DNA of 64,000 bases from Oscillospiraceae bacterium (GTDB lineage Bacteria; Bacillota; Clostridia; Oscillospirales; Acutalibacteraceae), in the NCBI GenBank assembly GCA_015065765.1, contig SVPP01000009.1:1-64000 (forward strand). Direction: 5' to 3'. Positions within the stretch are counted from its first letter, which is position 1, and every line of letters starts with the position of its first letter. Positions 19,242 through 24,687 of the stretch are shown here, piece after piece. The position numbers and the translations under genes were made by a program. The notes beneath the pieces were generated by a model that worked only from the letters and a program-made list of their open reading frames with translations, had not been told where the DNA came from and did no database searches.

Positions 19242-19286
19242 TATCGGGTATTGTAAAATTTTGTAGAAAGAAAGGTTGAAAAAATT

Positions 19287-21197
19287 TTGAAGAAGATAAT
19301 TTCAGTTTTGCTCGCTGTAGTTATTTTATGCAGCAGCTTTGTTTTTTCTGCATCAGCTGAAGGATGCAGTTGCGGAGAAACTCCCGTTATTTTAGTTTCA
19401 GGTTTCGGTGCCACAACACTTGCTCAGGTAAATGATGATGGCTCAGAAACTGTTGTTTTCCCTCCCGACATTTCAAGACTTGGAAAAATTCTCGGCGACA
19501 GTTCAGGCGATATTCTCAAAATCATTCCCGCTGTTATCGCTGCAAAGGAAAACGCTGAAAAAGAACCGGAGCTCTGGCAAGCAATCCGCGATGCCATATA
19601 TTCAATCCTTATCGGTGTCTGTGAAATTGTTTCAATGAATCCCGACGGCACATCAAAATACAACATTATTCCTGTTGTTGAGGGTGCTGAAAACACAAGC
19701 TACAAGGCTTTTGTGGAAAATGAAATCACAAACTATATTCCTTACTACGACTCAGAATTTCTCAACATGGAAAGTATTGCTGAGGTTGTAGGCGATGATC
19801 ATGTTTTCAATTTCACTTTTGACTGGAGATACAGCCACGCTGAAAACGCAGATAAGCTTGATGAGTATATTCAGGAAGTAATCGCTCTTACAGGTCACTC
19901 AAGAGTAAGCATTTACAGCATCAGTCAGGGTTGCTTCCTTGTAGGTGAATATCTTTACAGATACGCTGATAAAAAGCAGGCATACAATGTAATTCTCGAT
20001 ACTCCCCTTCTTGAAGGATCAGACATCGTAGCTGATGTTTATACTCTTGACACCGTGAAAATGAATTACTTCACATGGCTTGACATGCTTGAAGAAATCA
20101 TTCATACAGAAATTGATGTTTCAGCAATTGACAGTATTCTCCCCCACGACTGGATTCACAAGGAAATCAACCTTGCATGTAAAGATGCAGTTGTACCTAC
20201 CGTCAAGGAAATCGTATCTTTCTGGGAAATGGTTCCCCTTGATAAATATGAGGAGCTTAAAAATTATTGGCTTGACCCTGTAGAAAACAAAGAAATCATT
20301 GAAACAGTTGAGGCTTTCCAAAAGGGCTTTATGACACACATCCCTGAAACCTTTGAAAACTGTGAAAAGAATGACATTCAGGTTTCAATCAAAGCAAACT
20401 CGGGACTTCCTCTTGCTACCGGTACTTTTGACAACTCTGACGGCATTGTTAACATGAAATATTCATGCGGTGCAACATGTGCTCCCTTCGGTGAAAAATT
20501 CCCTGATGACTACAAGCAGGCAGTTGACACAGGCTACAACAATATTTCTCCCGACAGAACAATCGACCTTTCAACAGGCTATTATCCTGAAAGAACATGG
20601 GTTGTAAATTACCTTTACCACGGCATGGTTGAATGGGACGAGCGTCCCCGTGAACTCGTCGAAAAGCTTCTCTTCACAAGAGATATCAAGGATGCGTATT
20701 CACATTACGAATATCCGCAGTTCATGGAAACATCAGCTCCCAACAATGACCTTGACATGAGATTCACCTGCACAAACACTTCCTTCATTGCATTGAAAGA
20801 CGGCAAGAGTCTGGGCAACACAATGATTATCAGAAATAATTCAAAATCAAACTCAATGCTTCTGAAAAATATTTCATGCGATGAAAACATGGAAATCAGG
20901 TCTTCACTTCCCATCACTCTTGAACCCGGTGAAGAAATAAAGGTAGCTTTCACACTCAAAGACACATCAAAGAAATCATACGGCAGTGTGACACTTACAT
21001 ACTCCGAAGGCATTGCAATCACAAAAGATAAAACAAGAACAATTGACTACACTGCAACTGAAAATTATTCAGGTGTAGTAATTGCAGACAGCGAGGAAAC
21101 AACAGTTACAGAAAACACATTCCTTGCAAAGCTTCTTGTTATTCTGTCAAAGGTAATTGCCTTCTTCACAGAAATTATCTCTTCTCTTATAAAATAA
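19287..21197 (+). CDS. Secreted lecithin:cholesterol-acyltransferase-like lipase/esterase
   Basis: A 636-residue exported protein. It begins with TTG after GAAAGG and has a Sec signal peptide (about 1-25, ending SASAEG). An alpha/beta-hydrolase domain follows: PVILVSGFGATT near the oxyanion strand, FNFTFDWRYS, and the elbow YSISQGCFLVG, where the first Gly of the GxSxG consensus is Ser. The pattern resembles the LCAT / lipase family, so lipid or ester hydrolysis is likely but unproven. A beta-sandwich-like region (about 480-600) and an amphipathic hydrophobic tail (FLAKLLVILSKVIAFFTEII) close it. A 49-residue peptide gene follows in the same transcript. Confidence 0.75.
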   Translation: MKKIISVLLAVVILCSSFVFSASAEGCSCGETPVILVSGFGATTLAQVNDDGSETVVFPPDISRLGKILGDSSGDILKIIPAVIAAKENAEKEPELWQAIRDAIYSILIGVCEIVSMNPDGTSKYNIIPVVEGAENTSYKAFVENEITNYIPYYDSEFLNMESIAEVVGDDHVFNFTFDWRYSHAENADKLDEYIQEVIALTGHSRVSIYSISQGCFLVGEYLYRYADKKQAYNVILDTPLLEGSDIVADVYTLDTVKMNYFTWLDMLEEIIHTEIDVSAIDSILPHDWIHKEINLACKDAVVPTVKEIVSFWEMVPLDKYEELKNYWLDPVENKEIIETVEAFQKGFMTHIPETFENCEKNDIQVSIKANSGLPLATGTFDNSDGIVNMKYSCGATCAPFGEKFPDDYKQAVDTGYNNISPDRTIDLSTGYYPERTWVVNYLYHGMVEWDERPRELVEKLLFTRDIKDAYSHYEYPQFMETSAPNNDLDMRFTCTNTSFIALKDGKSLGNTMIIRNNSKSNSMLLKNISCDENMEIRSSLPITLEPGEEIKVAFTLKDTSKKSYGSVTLTYSEGIAITKDKTRTIDYTATENYSGVVIADSEETTVTENTFLAKLLVILSKVIAFFTEIISSLIK

Positions 21198-21214
21198 AAA
21201 GGTGGTGAAAAATC

Positions 21215-21364
21215 ATGTCAATTATTGCAATTCTCAGCGACATCCCCTATTATGTTTCAGAGCTTATTTCAAAAATCACAGGTGCTGATATGTCAGAATT
21301 TCTCAAAGGCTTCAGCGATATCTTTGCAAAAATAATAGAGTTTGCAGAACAGCTTCTGAAATAA
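21215..21364 (+). CDS. 49-residue amphipathic peptide
   Basis: AAAAAGGTGGTGAAAAATC gives a good ribosome site before ATG, and the reading frame of 49 codons ends at TAA, followed 15 bases later by a terminator. The product (start MSIIAILSDIPYYVSEL, end FAKIIEFAEQLLK) is rich in Leu/Ile and acidic residues and can form amphipathic helices. Its end resembles the tail of the upstream lipase-like protein. No family recognised. It is co-transcribed with the lipase gene, 17 bases downstream. Confidence 0.7.
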   Translation: MSIIAILSDIPYYVSELISKITGADMSEFLKGFSDIFAKIIEFAEQLLK

Positions 21365-21379
21365 AAGCTTACACTTACT

Positions 21380-21412
21380 CTGCCTTGTCTCATAAATGGC
21401 AAGGCAGTTTTT
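21380..21412 (+). terminator. Terminator after the 49-residue peptide
   Basis: CTGCCTTG pairs with CAAGGCAG across a 12-base loop and is followed by TTTTTCTTT. Confidence 0.85.
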
Positions 21413-21422
21413 CTTTCTGCTA

Positions 21423-21451
21423 TTGACAAGATGCCTTTTTTGATTTATAAT
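21423..21451 (+). promoter_or_regulatory. Promoter of tRNA-Leu
   Basis: A consensus TTGACA (21423-21428), 17-base spacer and TATAAT (21446-21451). The transcript would start about 47 bases before the mature tRNA. Confidence 0.85.
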
Positions 21452-21504
21452 ATTCGTTGTTAATATTTCGGTCTGCCGAAGAATATTATATAATAAACAC
21501 ACAT

Positions 21505-21591
21505 GCCGGTGTGGCGGAATAGGCAGACGCAAGGGACTTAAAATCCCTCGGTGGCAACATCGTACCGGTTCAAGTCCGGTCACCGGCACCA
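21505..21591 (+). tRNA. tRNA-Leu (anticodon TAA)
   Basis: An 87-base class II tRNA. The acceptor GCCGGTG pairs with CACCGGC, the discriminator is A and CCA is encoded. The anticodon stem-loop GGGA-CTTAAAA-TCCC gives anticodon TAA, reading UUA. The long variable arm (CGGTGGCAACATCG) fits tRNA-Leu. Its last 21 bases are nearly repeated 151 bases downstream. Confidence 0.97.
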
Positions 21592-21597
21592 ATTTTT

Positions 21598-21636
21598 AAG
21601 GTCTTATAACTTTTGGTTATAAGGCTTTATTTTTTT
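21598..21636 (+). terminator. Terminator of tRNA-Leu
   Basis: AAGGTCTTATAAC pairs with GTTATAAGGCTTT (with two G-T pairs) and is followed by a run of T to 21636. Confidence 0.85.
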
Positions 21637-21650
21637 ATTGAATCTTTTCA

Positions 21651-21742
21651 GGACTTGAACCGCCATCGGCGAAGCCGATTTTAATCGTTGCCCGGACGGG
21701 CAAAGCGAAGCGAGCGCCCGTCGAGTCCGGTCACCGGCACCA
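21651..21742 (+). repeat. Duplicated tRNA-Leu 3' end carrying a palindromic insert
   Basis: The segment ends with CGAGTCCGGTCACCGGCACCA, which differs by one base from the end of tRNA-Leu (CAAGTCCGGTCACCGGCACCA). It begins with GGACTTGAAC, the complement of the tRNA T-arm sequence. Between these lie two hairpins: ATCGGC-GAA-GCCGAT and CGGACGGGC with GCCCGTCG. There is no acceptor 5' half, so this is not a tRNA gene. It may be an attachment-site scar or a tRNA-derived repeat. Confidence 0.75.
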
Positions 21743-21744
21743 TA

Positions 21745-21789
21745 TTGAGTATTCATAAGGGATTTGACCTGTGAATACTCAATTTTTTT
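21745..21789 (+). terminator. Terminator after the tRNA-like repeat
   Basis: TTGAGTATTCA pairs with TGAATACTCAA around a 16-base loop, with seven T following. No gene lies between it and the tRNA terminator. The long 21592-22286 stretch has no gene; it holds the tRNA-like repeat, three spare terminators, a promoter and a structured leader. Confidence 0.75.
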
Positions 21790-21834
21790 GCTTAAAATAG
21801 AGTTTAATATATATTTTTCTTGTTTTTATGTATC

Positions 21835-21864
21835 GTCGCATTCCTTTCGGAGTGCGACTTTTTT
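21835..21864 (+). terminator. Second spare terminator
   Basis: GTCGCATTCC-TTTC-GGAGTGCGAC (one G-T pair) followed by TTTTTT. Again there is no recognisable gene just before it. Confidence 0.7.
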
Positions 21865-21962
21865 GGTTTTAGGGTAAATCCCTAACAAGAGGAATTTGTA
21901 TGCACAAATTCAATGCTTGCAAAGACTTATATTTCTCTCTCTTCGGATAGATTTACACCATA

Positions 21963-22004
21963 AGATTATTCACAAAGTCTTTTATCTGTGAATAATCTAT
22001 TTTT
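21963..22004 (+). terminator. Third spare terminator
   Basis: AGATTATTCACA pairs perfectly over 12 bp with TGTGAATAATCT, then ATTTTTATTTC. Its loop and flanks resemble the terminator at 21745-21789, suggesting that the two are related copies. Confidence 0.65.
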
Positions 22005-22023
22005 ATTTCTTTTTATCAAACTA

Positions 22024-22053
22024 TTGCAACAAGCTAAATAATTGTGATATACT
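22024..22053 (+). promoter_or_regulatory. Candidate promoter of the structured leader
   Basis: TTGCAA (22024-22029), an 18-base spacer and TATACT (22048-22053). The predicted start (near 22060) coincides with the first base of the left arm of the long inverted repeat, which supports both calls. Confidence 0.5.
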
Positions 22054-22059
22054 AAATAT

Positions 22060-22266
22060 GCCAAACAAAACCAAATAAATGTAACGGGAATGGTATTTTC
22101 TTTTTATAGGGATACCATATCTATTTGTACACTTTTTTGAATTTTGCAAAACTGCAAATTTCACAGATGGTGTGCGATGATTTGTTATTCCCATTTATCT
22201 GGTTTTGTTTGGCGACAATCGGGGTTTGTGTTTTCGGTGCGTTAACTTCGGTTGGCGCACTTTTTA
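22060..22266 (+). promoter_or_regulatory. Structured leader with long inverted repeat and UUCG terminator
   Basis: GCCAAACAAAACCA at the left end pairs perfectly with TGGTTTTGTTTGGC ending at 22213; after one mismatch ATAAAT/ATTTAT and GGGAAT/ATTCCC extend the stem. The enclosed 95 bases fold into GGTAT..ATACC and TTTGCA-AAAC-TGCAAA hairpins. After the closing stem comes a textbook terminator: GTGCGTTAAC-TTCG-GTTGGCGCAC (22237-22260) then TTTTT. The lipoprotein ribosome site follows eight bases later. This may be a switch or attenuator, a small RNA with its own end, or a mobile inverted-repeat element. No Rfam class recognised. Confidence 0.65.
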
Positions 22267-22286
22267 ATATACGGGGAGGAAATAAA

Positions 22287-23078
22287 ATGAAAAGATTATG
22301 GATACTTTTGATTGTATTATCTGTTCTGCTAACTGGATGTGCATCTAAGGAGGACAAAGCTCTTGCTCAGGAAGTTATTGCTCAAATTAACAATATCGAA
22401 AGTGCAACTAAAACAAATGCAGATGAAATATATGTAGCACACAGGGCCTATAGCAACTTAACCGAAAAACAACAAAAGCTTGTCACCAATAGCACTGACC
22501 TGTTCAGCATGGTCGCAACATTGGAAAACTTAATAATCGAAGAAGAAATCTCTAAAGATCCTACAAACACAATTACTGAAGCTGAATTGGTAGGAATTTG
22601 GCGTGAAAACCACGCCGACTCACATAGAGGGTATTTTTACTTCACACCTAATGGTTATGTGTATTATCTCGCAAGTAAATCAGCTGTAAGTCAAAGTGAT
22701 TTCATAAGTGATTATATTTTAGCCACATCATTTTCCTTAAATGGCTATAATCGGACTACACGTGCAAAAGATGGCGGATTCTATAATACTGCAAACAGAT
22801 CGGATGCTACGTTTTCTGTAACAAAAGATGCTTCGGGAAATCTCACTATGGTAATGGAGTGCGGAGTAGCAAGCGGTACATATACAAAGACTGGTGAAAC
22901 GGTAGATACATCCCCGAATCAGTGTTTGCATTCTGGTTGTTCGAATATGGCAGCCAGCACCGGTGATTCATTCTTTTGCGAAAAACACTCTAATCGATGC
23001 TTGGAATGCAATAAGTACATTGATGAAGATGCACTGTTATGCTTGAATTGTATCGTTGAGGCACTGAAGGATAAATAA
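22287..23078 (+). CDS. Lipoprotein with C-terminal zinc-ribbon-like cysteines
   Basis: A 263-residue protein with a lipoprotein signal (lipobox LLTGCAS, lipid Cys about residue 18), then a helical segment (about 25-85), a middle domain with WRENHADSHRGYFYFTPNGY and a Cys/His-rich tail: CLHSGCSN, FFCEKH, CLECNKY, CLNCIV. The tail resembles paired zinc ribbons, odd for a protein outside the membrane. GGGGAGG seven bases before the ATG at 22287 fixes the start; the frame is open further upstream but runs through the structured leader. Codon use is more A/T-rich than in neighbours, suggesting acquired DNA. Function unknown. Confidence 0.75.
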   Translation: MKRLWILLIVLSVLLTGCASKEDKALAQEVIAQINNIESATKTNADEIYVAHRAYSNLTEKQQKLVTNSTDLFSMVATLENLIIEEEISKDPTNTITEAELVGIWRENHADSHRGYFYFTPNGYVYYLASKSAVSQSDFISDYILATSFSLNGYNRTTRAKDGGFYNTANRSDATFSVTKDASGNLTMVMECGVASGTYTKTGETVDTSPNQCLHSGCSNMAASTGDSFFCEKHSNRCLECNKYIDEDALLCLNCIVEALKDK

Positions 23079-23087
23079 AAAGTATCA

Positions 23088-23306
23088 TTGCCATATAATT
23101 GCCTAAAGAATTTATTGCCAACGGGAGACTCTCTTGTTCGTGACTCACCGATGATTGATACAATAAATTTAGTTTGTTTTACAGAGTGCTTGGGTAGTGT
23201 GTATGTTAGAAAAAACATATTAAACAAATATAAGAAACTGCTTGATATGTGCATCATTACCCAAGAAGAATTTGACGAAAATAAAAAACCATTACTTAAT
23301 TTATAA
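23088..23306 (+). pseudogene. Remnant ending in a SHOCT-like motif
   Basis: An open frame with no convincing start (TTG without ribosome site; first ATG at 23151) ends in NKYKKLLDMCIITQEEFDE followed by NKKPLLNL. This matches the short C-terminal SHOCT pattern (LKxLxDxGIITEEEFxxKKxxLL). SHOCT motifs normally end longer proteins, and the upstream part shows nothing recognisable. It is probably the broken tail of a gene following the lipoprotein, though a small real protein starting at 23151 is possible. Confidence 0.45.
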
Positions 23307-23330
23307 TAATCCCTTATGAACACTCGCACC

Positions 23331-23370
23331 AAAGACGGTAAAATCACTTCAGTGGTTTTACTGTCTTTTT
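23331..23370 (+). terminator. Terminator after the accessory segment
   Basis: AAAGACGGTAAAATCACT pairs with AGTGGTTTTACTGTCTTT (two G-T pairs) with a two-base loop and a T-run. It closes the lipoprotein/SHOCT unit just before spo0A on the other strand. Confidence 0.8.
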
Positions 23371-23384
23371 GTGTCTTAAAATGC

Positions 23385-23418
23385 GAAAAGAAATGGCAGA
23401 GAATTTATTTTCTCTGCC
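23385..23418 (-). terminator. Terminator of spo0A
   Basis: On the minus strand GGCAGAGAA and TTCTCTGCC form a nine-bp stem with a six-base loop, followed by the T-rich ATTTCTTTTCGCATTTT. It starts ten bases after the spo0A stop. Confidence 0.65.
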
Positions 23419-23427
23419 GTTTGGTTT

Positions 23428-24195
23428 TTATGATGCTTTCATTCTCAGTTTCAGTTTGTCTGCAATCATGGCAACAAATTCTGAGTTTGTAGGCTTACCT
23501 CTTGAGTTCTGTATTGTATAGCCAAAATACGAAGAGAGGACATCTACGTCACCTCTGTCCCATGCAACCTCAATTGCGTGACGTATTGCTCTTTCAACTC
23601 TTGACGGTGTTGTTTTAAATTCTCTCGCAACTGTAGGATAAAGAATTTTCGTAACCGATGACATCATTTCTTCGCTTTCTATCGCATGAATTATAGCACA
23701 TCTTAAATACTGATACCCTTTTATATGTGCGGGCACTCCAATCTGATGCATAATTTCTGAAACAGTTACTTCAAGATCATCAAGATGCCTTTCGCGTGAC
23801 ACAACACTTGCAGATGACTGCCAGTTGATTATCTGCTTTATTCTTTCCGCAAGAACATGGTTGTCAAATGGTTTAATCATATAGTAATCTGCTCCTGCCT
23901 GCAAAACCTCATTTTCAATACGCTGATTGTCCACTCCTGAAATCATAAAAACTGCAGGTTTCTTTGAAAACTTTTTGTTCTGCATTTCCCTGAGAACGCC
24001 AAGACCATCAAGTCTGGGCATAAATGTATCCATCACGAGAACATCTACGGCAACGTTTTCAAGCTTTCTAAGCACCTGCGTTCCATCCTTTGGTACAAGA
24101 ATAACATCAAAACCGTTTTCGCGAAGGACTGATGCACATTTCTCACCCTGCTGAGATCCCTCCTCTGCAAGCATTACTCTTATTTGTTTTTCCAT
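23428..24195 (-). CDS. spo0A: Sporulation master regulator Spo0A
   Basis: A 255-residue response regulator. The receiver domain (about 1-120) has the phospho-Asp in VLVMDTFMPRLDG and Lys in YYMIKPFD. The C-terminal DNA-binding domain carries the near-invariant Spo0A recognition region: KILYPTVAREFKTTPSRVER, AIRHAIEVAWDRGD and SKGKPTNSEF-like SRGKPTNSEFVAMIAD. Spo0A~P switches Firmicutes to sporulation and binds 0A boxes. The start at 24195 is preferred because GGAGG lies just before it and the predicted transcript start lies downstream of the alternative ATG at 24210. spoIVB, often adjacent in clostridia, is absent here. Confidence 0.97.
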   Translation of the reverse strand: MEKQIRVMLAEEGSQQGEKCASVLRENGFDVILVPKDGTQVLRKLENVAVDVLVMDTFMPRLDGLGVLREMQNKKFSKKPAVFMISGVDNQRIENEVLQAGADYYMIKPFDNHVLAERIKQIINWQSSASVVSRERHLDDLEVTVSEIMHQIGVPAHIKGYQYLRCAIIHAIESEEMMSSVTKILYPTVAREFKTTPSRVERAIRHAIEVAWDRGDVDVLSSYFGYTIQNSRGKPTNSEFVAMIADKLKLRMKAS

Positions 24196-24212
24196 TGTTT
24201 TTTCCTCCATAT

Positions 24213-24229
24213 ATTATATTTATTCGACA
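24213..24229 (-). promoter_or_regulatory. spo0A promoter with a 0A box
   Basis: On the minus strand TATAAT (24213-24218) is preceded four bases upstream by TGTCGAA (24223-24229), a perfect match to the 0A-box consensus TGNCGAA. A second TGTCGAA lies at 24346-24352. A weak TTGAAA -35 stands about 19 bases from the -10, so the 0A box falls in the spacer. Spo0A probably controls its own gene; a spacer position would favour repression. Confidence 0.6.
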
Positions 24230-24478
24230 GGCATTTGTTTCAATGCTCCATTAATTGTCATTTTACCATTTATTGGTAAATATTTCAACGATTTTATTAA
24301 TATTTTTTCTGAATGCTCATTTTTTTGTCGCACTCTTCGCCCTTATTCGACAAAAAACTTACAACACTAATAAAAATTCGTCAAAACTTAATTAATCTTA
24401 ATTTATTTTACATTGTTATACATATGGAGATATGGTATTATATTCATGGGAAATATATCAATGAAAGGAGTGCAAACC

Positions 24479-24595
24479 ATGTTACAGATGATTTTTGATC
24501 TTGTAGAAAAAATCCTTGTATGGGCAGACGCAAGTCTTGAAGCTCAGCAGATCGTGTCAGAAGTATTTGACTGGCTTCTCGGTGTTATCGGCTAA
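24479..24595 (+). CDS. 38-residue hydrophobic peptide
   Basis: AAAGGAGTGCAAACC places a strong ribosome site before ATG (24479), and the 38-codon frame ends at TAA, followed by a terminator. The product (start MLQMIFDLVEKILVWAD, end VFDWLLGVIG) is acidic and amphipathic, with no Cys and no signal peptide. It resembles in character the 49-residue peptide after the lipase gene. It stands alone between spo0A and the envelope operon. Function unknown; a membrane-active or signalling peptide is possible. Confidence 0.6.
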   Translation: MLQMIFDLVEKILVWADASLEAQQIVSEVFDWLLGVIG

Positions 24596-24636
24596 TCAAA
24601 CCGATAAAAAAACAAAACCAACAATACACACAAAAC

Positions 24637-24669
24637 AAAAAACCGAAGTCTGGGGAGACTTCGGTTTTT
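24637..24669. terminator. Bidirectional terminator
   Basis: ACCGAAGTCT-GGGG-AGACTTCGGT, with TTTTTCTTT on the right and (minus strand) TTTTTTGTTTTG on the left. It serves the 38-residue gene and the five-gene minus-strand envelope operon. Confidence 0.9.
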
Positions 24670-24687
24670 CTTTATTTTATCCTTTTA

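Noticed and set aside
21720-21742. A second tRNA gene ending in CCA
   Set aside because: Only the T-arm/acceptor 3' part is present; no acceptor 5' strand, D-arm or anticodon arm lies upstream, so it is a partial duplication.
22125-22286. Upstream extension of the lipoprotein gene by 54 codons
   Set aside because: It would run through the inverted repeat and terminator and would bury the lipoprotein signal peptide; the ATG at 22287 has a perfect ribosome site.
22919-23347. 142-residue minus-strand frame
   Set aside because: It is a shadow of the lipoprotein tail and the SHOCT remnant, without a ribosome site.
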